This document shows, piece by piece, positions 9,060 to 17,176 of a stretch of DNA of 64,000 nucleotides (position 1 is the stretch's first letter; every line of letters begins with the position of its first letter). The notes below the pieces were generated by a model, which ran no database searches, was not told the DNA's origin, and worked only from the letters and a program-made list of their open reading frames with translations. The translations under genes and the position numbers were made by a program. Source of the stretch: JANQIO01 sp043585095 (GTDB taxonomy: Bacteria; Pseudomonadota; Gammaproteobacteria; Pseudomonadales; Halieaceae); NCBI GenBank assembly GCA_043585095.1, contig CP121321.1, positions 930,001 through 994,000 on the forward strand, given 5' to 3'.

Positions 9060-10528
9060 GCGATGGCAACGCGCACAACAGTGACATTCTTATTGTCGGC
9101 GGTGAGGGCGATCTTTCGCTGCGCAAACTGTATCCAGCCCTGTACTCACTATGGCGTGAAGGGAGTCTCTGTCCCGCAGTACGTATCGTTGCCACTGGCA
9201 GGCGCTCTCGGGGTCGGGAGGCATTCCTGGAGCACGTTAAAACCTGGTTCGATTCCTCCAGCGAAGCAGCTGACCACACGCCGGACTGGGACGGTTTTTC
9301 CGGCCATCTGCATTACGCGTCGGCAGACGCAACCTCGGCGGACGCCATCAGTGAGCTGGCAGAGCAGTACTTTCCGGACGCAGACCGTGGACTGGTTGTG
9401 TATCTGGCAACGCCGCCCAATATTTTCGCGCCGGTATGTCGCGCGCTGGAGGCAGCGGGCCTGGCGCGATCCAGTACGCGCATTGTTGTTGAAAAGCCGC
9501 TGGGTGAAGACCTTCAATCTTTTCAGGATATCAACCGGGAATTGACGGCGATCTTCGATGAGTCTCAGGTCTATCGAATTGATCACTATCTAGGTAAAGA
9601 GACCGTACAAAATCTGTTGGCGCTGCGTTTTGCCAACTCGGTCATTGAGCCATTGTGGAACAATCGCTACGTGGACAACGTGCAGATTACGGTGGCGGAA
9701 AATATCGGCGTGTCCGGGCGTTGGGTGTTTTACGAAGAGGCCGGTGCGATGCGCGATATGCTGCAAAATCATTTGCTGCAACTGCTGTCGCTGGCGGCGA
9801 TGGAACCGCCTGCCCACCTAAATGCCGAGGACGTTCGTAACGAAAAGGTAAAGGTGTTATCCAGCCTGCGTCCCATGACCGACAGCGCGGTCCGCGAGAA
9901 TACGGTCATTGGACAGTACGGGGCTGGCACAGTCGACGGTGAGGCAGTGGTTGCGTACTTGCAGGAAGATGGCGCTGAGTCTAGCTCGACGACAGAGACC
10001 TTTGTTGCGGTCAAAGCCGAGATCGACAACTGGCGTTGGGCAGGTGTGCCGTTTTATCTGCGCACTGGCAAACGGCTGCAGGATCGCGTTGCGGAAATCG
10101 TCGTCGAGTTCAAGCAGGTGCCGCACAGCATCTTCGGTCCGCTGCTAGAGCGCGGCGGATCAAATCGCATGGTCATTCGGCTGCAGCCAGACGAAGTCAT
10201 TAGCCTCGAGCTGATGAACAAGCAGGCCGGCCTGGACGTGTCCGCGCCTTTGCAGCAGGTGTCTCTCGATCTGACGTTCCCTGAAGAAAATGAGCGCGCA
10301 GCCCCGGGGGCCTACCAGCGGTTGTTGCTCGATGTCTTGCGTGAGAACCCCACTCTGTTTGTTCGCGGCGATGAAGTAGAGGCTGCCTGGACATGGGTAG
10401 ACGGCATTCGCGCTGCCTGGAAGCGACTGGGTATGCGGCCCAAGAACTACAGCGCCGGCAGTTGGGGGCCGTCTGAATCGATCGGCCTGATCGCCCGCGA
10501 TGGTCGCAGCTGGTACGAGGCAGACTAG
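9056..10528 (+). CDS. zwf: Glucose-6-phosphate 1-dehydrogenase
   Basis: Oxidises glucose-6-phosphate to 6-phosphogluconolactone with NAD(P), the entry to the ED pathway. The protein is 490 residues. The nucleotide-binding motif is GGEGDLSLRKLYP instead of the commoner GASGDLTxRKL. VEKPLGED and the substrate-binding RIDHYLGKETVQN (about residues 170-182) are canonical, as is WAGVPFYLRTGKRL. The ATG overlaps the ppc stop (ATGA), so the two are translationally coupled. Its coenzyme preference cannot be read from the sequence. Confidence 0.96.
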   Translation: MSDGNAHNSDILIVGGEGDLSLRKLYPALYSLWREGSLCPAVRIVATGRRSRGREAFLEHVKTWFDSSSEAADHTPDWDGFSGHLHYASADATSADAISELAEQYFPDADRGLVVYLATPPNIFAPVCRALEAAGLARSSTRIVVEKPLGEDLQSFQDINRELTAIFDESQVYRIDHYLGKETVQNLLALRFANSVIEPLWNNRYVDNVQITVAENIGVSGRWVFYEEAGAMRDMLQNHLLQLLSLAAMEPPAHLNAEDVRNEKVKVLSSLRPMTDSAVRENTVIGQYGAGTVDGEAVVAYLQEDGAESSSTTETFVAVKAEIDNWRWAGVPFYLRTGKRLQDRVAEIVVEFKQVPHSIFGPLLERGGSNRMVIRLQPDEVISLELMNKQAGLDVSAPLQQVSLDLTFPEENERAAPGAYQRLLLDVLRENPTLFVRGDEVEAAWTWVDGIRAAWKRLGMRPKNYSAGSWGPSESIGLIARDGRSWYEAD

Positions 10529-10531
10529 CCC

Positions 10532-11227
10532 ATGGCTTTAAACATCCATTGTTTTGACGATCGCGACGAACTTGCCGAGAGCCTGGCACAGTGTATCGCC
10601 TCGGGTCTGGAGGGCGCGCTGAATTTGCGCGATGGAGCGACGCTGGCGGTATCCGGTGGCTCGACACCGGTGCCCTTGTTTCAAGCGCTATCCAGATGTG
10701 ATCTGGAATGGTCGCGGGTTCGGATAACGCAAGTGGATGAGCGCTGGGTACCGGAGGACCATGACGACTCCAATGCCAAACTCATTCGTGAACATCTGCT
10801 GGTGAATCATGCCGCGGCGGCAGAGTTTGTAAGCATGAAGGTGGATATCGACGATGCGTTCGATGCGCAGGCGGCGGTCGCCGAAAAACTCGAGGGTTTT
10901 GAGACCATTGATGTGGTGGTTCTGGGCATGGGCGAGGACGGCCATACTGCCAGTTTCTTCCCTGAAGCAGACGCCCTGGCGAAAGCCCTGGACCCCGATT
11001 TCACCGATCTGTGTCTTGCATTGCGGCCGCCGGCAGCTGCGCACGATCGCATGTCCCTTGCGCTGGCCACGCTGCTGCGTGCACACCAGTTTTATCTGCA
11101 CATCACGGGAGCCGCGAAATACGAGGTGTTGCAGGAAGCCATGGAGAAAGAGGACGTTTTTGCGCTGCCGGTACGCTCTTTGTTCCACCGCACTGAAAGT
11201 CCGCTGGAGGTTTTCTATGCGCCCTGA
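10532..11227 (+). CDS. pgl: 6-phosphogluconolactonase
   Basis: Hydrolyses 6-phosphogluconolactone to 6-phosphogluconate, bridging Zwf and Edd. At 231 residues it fits the DevB/Pgl type. LAVSGGSTPVPLF (sugar-phosphate loop), VDERWVPEDHDDSNAKLIREHLL and LGMGEDGHTASFFP are family signatures. It begins three bases after the zwf stop, in the usual zwf-pgl order, and is followed by edd. Confidence 0.95.
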   Translation: MALNIHCFDDRDELAESLAQCIASGLEGALNLRDGATLAVSGGSTPVPLFQALSRCDLEWSRVRITQVDERWVPEDHDDSNAKLIREHLLVNHAAAAEFVSMKVDIDDAFDAQAAVAEKLEGFETIDVVVLGMGEDGHTASFFPEADALAKALDPDFTDLCLALRPPAAAHDRMSLALATLLRAHQFYLHITGAAKYEVLQEAMEKEDVFALPVRSLFHRTESPLEVFYAP

Positions 11228-11256
11228 CGATTGCCAGATGATAGGGTGACGTTCTT

Positions 11257-13128
11257 ATGAGTACTTCTGCAGGTTCGATACACCCGATAGTTGAGCAAAT
11301 TACCGGCACTCTGCGTGAGCGCAGCCGAGGCAGGCGCCAACGTTATTTGGATCGCTGTGCCAGAACCCTTAAAGAGCTGCCGCCTAAAAAGCGCTTGTCC
11401 TGCGGCAACCTGGCCCACGGCTATGCAGCCTGTGGTAAGGAAGAAAAGTCGCTTATCGCCGGGATGGAGGCCTGCAACGTCGGCATCATCAACGCCTATA
11501 ACGACATGCTCTCTGCCCATCATCCGCTGGCGGATTACCCCAGGCAGATCAAGTCCTTTGCGCTAGATCTGGGCGGCACTGCACAGGTTGCGTCGGGCGT
11601 TCCGGCAATGTGCGATGGCGTGACGCAGGGGCAGGCGGGTATGGAGCTCAGTCTTTTCAGCCGTGACGTTGTGGCCATGGCGACAGCCATCGGCTTAAGC
11701 CATAACCTGTTTGATGCGGCGTTATGCCTTGGGATATGCGACAAAATCGTACCTGGCATGATGATAGGCGCATTACAGTTTGGGCATTTGCCTGTCGCGT
11801 TCATAGGGTCCGGACCCATGGCCTCTGGCCTGCCCAACAAAGAAAAGGCAGCGGTGCGGCAGCAGCACGCGGAAGGCAAAGCCTCCGACGAAGATCTGCT
11901 GGCCGCAGAATCGGCTTCCTATCACAGCGCGGGAACCTGCACGTTCTACGGTACGGCGAACAGCAATCAGGTGTTAATGGAGATGCTGGGGGTGCAGCTG
12001 CCAGGTTCCTCTTTTCTGCATCCCGAAGACCCGCTGCGTCCCGCCTTGACCCGCCGGACGCTGGAAACCTTGTTCGATTCACGGGCAGGAACATCTGATT
12101 ATCGCCCGCTATCCTCGGTGATTACGGAGGCGTCCATTGTGAATGCGATGGTGGCGTTGCTGGCGACCGGCGGTTCCACGAACCATATGCTGCATATGGT
12201 GGCTATCGCGCGGGCCGCGGGTATTGAGCTGCGTTTGGAAGATATCGATACCCTCTCCAAATCCGTGCCACTGCTGGCGCGGATTTACCCCAACGGTTCT
12301 GCCGACATCAATCATTTTCAGGCGGCAGGGGGCATGGCTTTTCTGGTCAGAGAACTTCGTAGCGGCGGTTTGCTCAACGAAGACGTTCAAACCATTCTAG
12401 GTTCGGGTCTCGACGCACTGGCGGCGCAACCCGAGCCCGCCGGACAGGGCGTTCAGTGGCGAGAAAGCGTCACGGTCAGTGGTGATCCTGAGGTGCTCAC
12501 CGGTGTCGATGACGCCTTTGCCAACGAGGGTGGCATTAAACGCTTGGTAGGAAATCTGGGCGAGTCGGTTATTAAGATTTCGGCTGTTGCTGAAGTACAC
12601 CGTTCGGTTACAGCGCCCTGTGCCATCTTTCACAGCCAGCAGGCAATGAAGGATGCCTTCGACGCCGGTGAGCTCGATCGCGATGTGATTGTGGTGGTGC
12701 GCTTCCAAGGGCCAGCGGCGAACGGAATGCCAGAGTTACACAAGCTGACTCCCTATCTGGGCGTGTTACAGGACAGGGGCTATCAGGTGGCGCTAGTCAC
12801 CGACGGACGCATGTCCGGCGCGTCCGGCAAAGTGCCGGCAGCGATACATCTCACCCCGGAAGCTTCGCACAACGGCCCGATTGCCAAGCTGCACGATGGT
12901 GACGTCATTTCACTGGATGCTCAGGCGGGCACGCTCGAGGTTGAGGTAGCCGCGCAGGAATGGGCCGCTAGAGAAACTGCAAGCGCACCTGATGCAGAAT
13001 TCAGCCTGGGTCGAAATCTGTTCGAAGCCTTCCGTGGCGCCAATTCAGGCTCTCTGTTAGGTGCATCCGTCTTTGAGGCGGGGTTGGATCCTGTTCCGCA
13101 ATCGGCCGCCACTGAGCTTGCAGAGTAG
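11257..13128 (+). CDS. edd: 6-phosphogluconate dehydratase
   Basis: IlvD/Edd-family dehydratase (623 residues, normal for Edd) that converts 6-phosphogluconate to KDPG. It should carry an Fe-S cluster: conserved cysteines appear in CGNLAHGYAACGKEEK, MCDGVTQGQ and LGICDKIVPGMMIGAL. NAYNDMLSAHHPL, ATGGSTNHMLHM and VTDGRMSGASGKVPAAIHL are also family signatures. With eda at the far 5' end of the same operon, the ED route is complete. An AGGGTGA sequence upstream may serve as the ribosome site. Its Fe-S need provides a loose functional link to the nearby suf genes. Confidence 0.96.
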   Translation: MSTSAGSIHPIVEQITGTLRERSRGRRQRYLDRCARTLKELPPKKRLSCGNLAHGYAACGKEEKSLIAGMEACNVGIINAYNDMLSAHHPLADYPRQIKSFALDLGGTAQVASGVPAMCDGVTQGQAGMELSLFSRDVVAMATAIGLSHNLFDAALCLGICDKIVPGMMIGALQFGHLPVAFIGSGPMASGLPNKEKAAVRQQHAEGKASDEDLLAAESASYHSAGTCTFYGTANSNQVLMEMLGVQLPGSSFLHPEDPLRPALTRRTLETLFDSRAGTSDYRPLSSVITEASIVNAMVALLATGGSTNHMLHMVAIARAAGIELRLEDIDTLSKSVPLLARIYPNGSADINHFQAAGGMAFLVRELRSGGLLNEDVQTILGSGLDALAAQPEPAGQGVQWRESVTVSGDPEVLTGVDDAFANEGGIKRLVGNLGESVIKISAVAEVHRSVTAPCAIFHSQQAMKDAFDAGELDRDVIVVVRFQGPAANGMPELHKLTPYLGVLQDRGYQVALVTDGRMSGASGKVPAAIHLTPEASHNGPIAKLHDGDVISLDAQAGTLEVEVAAQEWAARETASAPDAEFSLGRNLFEAFRGANSGSLLGASVFEAGLDPVPQSAATELAE

Positions 13129-13132
13129 ACGG

Positions 13133-14158
13133 CTAAACGGTTTTAGCGACTAGCGACTTGTCGTTGTGCATGACTCGTTCCTGAAATAGCAATGCAGCAC
13201 CGCGTTCGGCGACCTGAGAATCGGTAATGAGTCCAACCGGAATAGCCCGCATGTAGCCAGTCAGCGCGCCCTTTGAATGAAAGCGATTGAGCAGATCGCT
13301 TGTCTCCAGCAGCGTTACCAGCCGCGGCAGGATACCACCGCCTAGCAGAACCCCACCTCGCGCCCCCTGAGCCAGGGCAATATCGCCGGCGACGCCGCCC
13401 AGTATGGCCAGGAAGCGACGCACCGTCTCCAGACTCCGTCGCTCGCCGGCCAGTGCCCGCGCTGTAATCTCAGCAGCACTGTCGGCGCTTAGCGTCGCGT
13501 CAACACGATTCGGCTCTATGTCTGTATGCAAAAAGCGATGCAGCCTTCGCAGCCCAGGTCCTGACAGCAGCAGCTCGACATGCACATAAGCATGTGATTG
13601 TGCCAACCATTCCGCCAGCGCTGCTTCCAACGCATCCGCTGGGGCGAATCGCATGTGCGCCGCTTCCGTCGCGATAACGCTTATTGAGCCGTCATGACGA
13701 GAATGGATAGCGGCTGCGCCCAGTCCTGTGCCGGGACCGACAACGGTGCGAGGGTGGCCAGGCAGGTTAGTGCCCTGCGACAGAATGTCTATTGCACACT
13801 CTGGCGCGGCGGCGCCCCGCGCCAGGGCTTCAAAATCGTTCACCAACATCACCTGCTCAAGTCCGCAGTCGGCGGCTAGCCGTGCCGCATTGAGATTCCA
13901 GTTCAGGTTGGTCAGGTGTCGCTGGGTCGCGTCGCCCGGACCGGCGCTTGCCAGACAGGCGCGCGAGGGTGCTGGTCTGTCGAGGCTACCCAGATAGTCA
14001 TGCAGCAGTTGTTGTACGCCACCGGCCTCGCTGCACGCATAGTGCTCCGCATGCGACAGCCGAGGCGCGCCTTCGGTAAAGCTTGCGATCGCAAAGCGCG
14101 CATTGGTGCCGCCAATATCCGCGACCACTATTTGGTCGATCTTTAGATCCTCGTCCAT
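13133..14158 (-). CDS. glk: Glucokinase
   Basis: ATP-dependent glucose kinase of the bacterial Glk family (341 residues), feeding glucose-6-phosphate to Zwf. The phosphate-binding motif ADIGGTNARFA is at residue 14, LVNDFEALARG carries the catalytic Asp, and VVGPGTGLGAAAI and GVLLGGGILPRL follow. It is convergent with edd, with only four bases between the two stop codons, so no dedicated terminator is possible there. No good ribosome site precedes the chosen ATG, and the start is moderately certain. Confidence 0.93.
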   Translation of the reverse strand: MDEDLKIDQIVVADIGGTNARFAIASFTEGAPRLSHAEHYACSEAGGVQQLLHDYLGSLDRPAPSRACLASAGPGDATQRHLTNLNWNLNAARLAADCGLEQVMLVNDFEALARGAAAPECAIDILSQGTNLPGHPRTVVGPGTGLGAAAIHSRHDGSISVIATEAAHMRFAPADALEAALAEWLAQSHAYVHVELLLSGPGLRRLHRFLHTDIEPNRVDATLSADSAAEITARALAGERRSLETVRRFLAILGGVAGDIALAQGARGGVLLGGGILPRLVTLLETSDLLNRFHSKGALTGYMRAIPVGLITDSQVAERGAALLFQERVMHNDKSLVAKTV

Positions 14159-14397
14159 AAGTGGAGGTTACTTTAAAAGCATCGTCGGCGGCGACCGGGT
14201 TGGTAAGGGTGTTATAGAAGAAGCCTGGCGGCGAGGCCTTCGAAGCCTTTCCATTGATCCACAGGTCTGTGAAGAGGTAAATGAGTCGAAGTGAAAGTGA
14301 AAAAGTCCATAATGGAGTTTTGTAGTTTGGCCCGTCTGCGTTGTTTTAACGCCGGGGTGAATTAGAATGGCGGATAGTTTCTTTAGGAAAGCTGCTC

Positions 14398-14748
14398 ATG
14401 TTCGATTCCAAGCGTTTGTTTCAATGCTCTTTTGCGCTGCTGCTATCAGCGGCGGCGATTACGCCCCAGGCATCTGCTGATGCGGCTCGCGATTCATTCT
14501 GCCATGGCTATATCAGAAAGGCTTTGGGTGAGACGCCGATAGACGGTGTGGATCGGAGGAACCTTTGGCTAGCGTGGCATGAGACGGTGCAAACCGCGCT
14601 GATCGAGGGCCGGCTACAGAGCGATGAAGCTGAGCGTGGCGAGGCATTGTTTGCCTCTCAGCTGGCCGATGCAGATAGTGTCGCGATGGAAGGTGTTGTC
14701 GAGGGTAAATGCGAGCTGGGTAAAAACCGAACCTGGCGCTGGTGGTAA
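14398..14748 (+). CDS. Small secreted protein of unknown function
   Basis: A 116-residue protein with a clear Sec signal peptide: FDSKRLFQ, a hydrophobic core CSFALLLSAAAI, and a likely cleavage after ASADA near residue 29. The mature part is about 88 residues, mostly helical by composition, with two cysteines (SFCHGY and GKCELG) that could form a periplasmic disulfide, and a Trp-rich end RTWRWW. AGGA lies nine bases before the ATG. I do not recognise the family. It precedes the acyl-CoA synthetase by 41 bp, so co-transcription is possible. Confidence 0.65.
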   Translation: MFDSKRLFQCSFALLLSAAAITPQASADAARDSFCHGYIRKALGETPIDGVDRRNLWLAWHETVQTALIEGRLQSDEAERGEALFASQLADADSVAMEGVVEGKCELGKNRTWRWW

Positions 14749-14789
14749 ACATGGACCTAAAGCGGTAGTGGTAAATAAGAGGCACGGCA

Positions 14790-16391
14790 ATGAATCGTCT
14801 TGATTTAAGTGACACTAGGCAGCGTACATTCCCAGCTATTCTGGCGCGGCAGGCGCAGGAAAATGGCGACACCGCTTTTTTAGTCGACGAGACTCGCAGC
14901 TTCAGCTATGCGCAGTGTGAACAGATTAGCGCGGCCCTTGCAGCGGGTATGCGGGAGATCGGTGTCAGCAAGGGCGATCGTATTGGTCTTTATCTAGGTA
15001 ATTGCCCTGAATTTGTGCTGCTGACCCTGGCCGCGAATAAGCTGGGCGCAATATGGGTACCGGTCAATACTGACTATCGCGGCGAGTGGTTGCGGGACAC
15101 TCTGGAGCGCTCTGCATGCACGCTTCTATTCGTGGACGCCGAGCGCTTCGAGCGGCTGCAGGAACTGGGTGATACCTCGGCGTACGGGTTGACTGTGCAC
15201 GTAGGCGACGAACCCAGTGAGGGCCACCATTACGACGTCCTGGCGGCAACGGCGCCGATGACAGACACGGTTGATCAGGATTATGGCGATACCTGCGCCA
15301 TTTTGTGGACCTCTGGCACAACCGGCAAGTCAAAAGGCGTCATGCAAAATTATAATGGCTGGATTCGTGCCATCGATCAGGGCGCCAGCCCCATGTTCGA
15401 GTCGCGGCCCGGTGACGTTGTGTACTGTGCTCTGCCCTTGTTTAACACCGGAGCATGGATTACCTCAGTTTATCGCGCTCTACTTGAGGGGCTGCCCTGC
15501 GTGATCGAGCCCAAGTTCTCGGTTAGCGAATTCTGGCAGCGCGTTGAAAAATTCGGCGCCACCCAGATGTTTTTGATTGGTGCGATGGGCGTGTTCCTGT
15601 ATCAGCAACCGGCCTCAGAGAAGGATGCGGAAACGCCGCTGCGCAAGGCCATGATAGTGCCGTTCCCGCCAGATCTGTGGGAACCGTTTGAGCAGCGCTT
15701 TGGGCTTGAAATCATTACTGCGGGTCTGGGTATGAGCGAATGCCAGTTGATTGCCAATCAGCTTGGCGCCAGCGTGGATTTGCCCCCCTATGCTTTAGGC
15801 TATCCTCCCGAGGACATCGACGTGCAACTTTGCGACGACGATGGAAACCCGGTGCCAGATGGGGAGGCGGGTGAAATTTGCGTCAAGCCGCTGGTCCCCA
15901 ACGTTCTCTTCAACGGTTACTTTGGCAATCAGGCTGCCACCGATGCGGCTTTTCGGGGCGAGTATTTTCTCACCGGCGATATGGCTAAGCGCGATCCAAA
16001 AACCGGCGCCATGTTCTTTGTCGATCGCAAGAAAGATGTGGTCCGCTTCGCGGGACGCAATATTTCCACGCTTGAGGTTGAGGGCGTGCTGAGGCGGCAT
16101 CCGGCTATTGCCGATATCGCAGCCTTTGGAATTCCCTCAAAAGAGATAGAGAGTGAGGACGAGCTCAAACTCAACGTCGTACTCAAAGAGGGCGAGACCC
16201 TGACCGCGGAAGAGCTCTGCCGTTTCATTAACGACAATGCCCCGCACTATTTCGTGCCGCGCTATCTCGACTTCGTCGAAAGCTTGCCCTACACCCCGAC
16301 CAACAAGGTGCAGAAATTTAAGTTACGGCAAGAGGGCGTTGGTCCCCACACCTGGGATCGCAAGAACTCGGACTTCACGGTGACGCGCTAG
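14790..16391 (+). CDS. AMP-forming acyl-CoA synthetase
   Basis: ANL-superfamily ligase of 533 residues that activates a carboxylic acid to its CoA thioester through an acyl-adenylate. The P-loop-like motif LWTSGTTGKSKGVM is near residue 171, followed by the A5 region TAGLGMSE, the A7 motif YFLTGDMAKRD and A8 region DRKKDVVRFAGRNISTLEVE. The C-terminal lysine lies in PTNKVQKFKLR. It resembles the caiC/FadD17-like group rather than a classical long-chain FadD; substrate is not readable. With many CoA-dependent catabolic genes downstream, it may activate a side-chain or ring-derived acid. A ferredoxin gene follows after 93 bp. Confidence 0.88.
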   Translation: MNRLDLSDTRQRTFPAILARQAQENGDTAFLVDETRSFSYAQCEQISAALAAGMREIGVSKGDRIGLYLGNCPEFVLLTLAANKLGAIWVPVNTDYRGEWLRDTLERSACTLLFVDAERFERLQELGDTSAYGLTVHVGDEPSEGHHYDVLAATAPMTDTVDQDYGDTCAILWTSGTTGKSKGVMQNYNGWIRAIDQGASPMFESRPGDVVYCALPLFNTGAWITSVYRALLEGLPCVIEPKFSVSEFWQRVEKFGATQMFLIGAMGVFLYQQPASEKDAETPLRKAMIVPFPPDLWEPFEQRFGLEIITAGLGMSECQLIANQLGASVDLPPYALGYPPEDIDVQLCDDDGNPVPDGEAGEICVKPLVPNVLFNGYFGNQAATDAAFRGEYFLTGDMAKRDPKTGAMFFVDRKKDVVRFAGRNISTLEVEGVLRRHPAIADIAAFGIPSKEIESEDELKLNVVLKEGETLTAEELCRFINDNAPHYFVPRYLDFVESLPYTPTNKVQKFKLRQEGVGPHTWDRKNSDFTVTR

Positions 16392-16484
16392 TATTTGCCG
16401 CGTCTTTCCCGCTTGCATCGAGTGCTGAACTTTCGGACACTGCCGCGCCACTACGATTTGCCGTATCAGTAAGGAGTGATACCA

Positions 16485-16820
16485 ATGCCAAGCATCGTTT
16501 ACGTCGAGCATGATGGCACGCGCCACGAAGTGGAGCTGGAAGAACAGGATAACCTCATGGAAGGCGCCATCATGAACATGGTGCCAGGCGTTGAGGGTAT
16601 GTGCGGTGGTGTCGCGTCATGCGCTACCTGTCACTGCTATATAGAGCCACCGTTCGCTGCAAAAGCAGCACCAATGGGACCTCAGGAAGAGCACATGCTG
16701 GCCACGGCCAAATCCCGTAAAGACACGTCGCGGCTGGGCTGTCAGGTGCTGGTAACCTGGGAGATGGAAGGTATGGAAGTACACCTACCCCCGGAGCAGG
16801 GCTCCGAGCCCCTAGGTTAG
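16485..16820 (+). CDS. Adrenodoxin-type [2Fe-2S] ferredoxin
   Basis: A 111-residue vertebrate/putidaredoxin-type ferredoxin. The four cluster ligands are Cys40, Cys46, Cys49 and Cys86 (CGGVASCATC plus RLGCQV). The ATG was chosen over an in-frame GTG nine bases upstream because AAGGAG is well spaced for it. Such ferredoxins pass electrons from an NAD(P)H reductase to a P450, and a P450 gene lies 20 kb away in this window. No ferredoxin reductase gene was seen in the window, so the electron donor must be elsewhere. Confidence 0.93.
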   Translation: MPSIVYVEHDGTRHEVELEEQDNLMEGAIMNMVPGVEGMCGGVASCATCHCYIEPPFAAKAAPMGPQEEHMLATAKSRKDTSRLGCQVLVTWEMEGMEVHLPPEQGSEPLG

Positions 16821-16830
16821 ACCTCACTTG

Positions 16831-16847
16831 GGGCGCTCGTGGCGCCC
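16831..16847 (+). terminator. Possible hairpin after the ferredoxin gene
   Basis: GGGCGC and GCGCCC form a 6-bp stem with a 5-base loop ten bases after the ferredoxin stop. There is no clear T-run after it, so it is only a weak terminator candidate. Confidence 0.35.
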
Positions 16848-16887
16848 TTCGCCATTGAATGCGCGGCGGGTCTACCTGCCGTGCCTT

Positions 16888-16909
16888 TCGTCATATCTCC
16901 GTAATACGC
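16888..16909 (+). promoter_or_regulatory. Weaker Pho-box-like sequence upstream of phoX
   Basis: TCGTCATATCT followed by CCGTAATACGC makes two 11-bp half-sites. The first 18 bases match the Pho box CTGTCATAWAWCTGTCAY at about 13 positions by hand count. It lies 129 bp upstream of a stronger site and could be an auxiliary PhoB site or chance. Apart from this, the hairpin and the stronger site, I see nothing in the 356-bp gap between ferredoxin and phoX. Confidence 0.35.
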
Positions 16910-17016
16910 AAAATCAGCCTCGGCCGCTGCAAATGCCACGAAAGGCACCTAAGCCTTTGAATACAAAGCGCTTGCTCTCATGGCATCTCTACAACGCGCG
17001 GGCGGGGTCACCGCTT

Positions 17017-17060
17017 CCGTCATATTTCTCTCATGAAACCGTTACATAGCCGTCAACGCG
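17017..17060 (+). promoter_or_regulatory. Tandem Pho box (PhoB operator) for the phoX gene
   Basis: Four consecutive 11-bp units with strict 11-bp spacing: CCGTCATATTT, CTCTCATGAAA, CCGTTACATAG and CCGTCAACGCG. The first 18 bases match the classical Pho box (CTGTCATAWAWCTGTCAY) at 15 of 18 positions; the third and fourth units match at about 12 of 18. The array ends 116 bp before the phoX ATG. The helical-repeat spacing is what head-to-tail PhoB dimers bind, so the gene is probably induced by phosphate limitation. Confidence 0.7.
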
Positions 17061-17176
17061 GTGACGCATTCGCATCGTAGCCTCGTTCGTGCACAGATGA
17101 AGGTCGGCGACATTCCGACTGTCTGATCCAGGGGCGGGTACGCCGTCAGTCAGATCCAAACGACGAGGCTAGAAAC

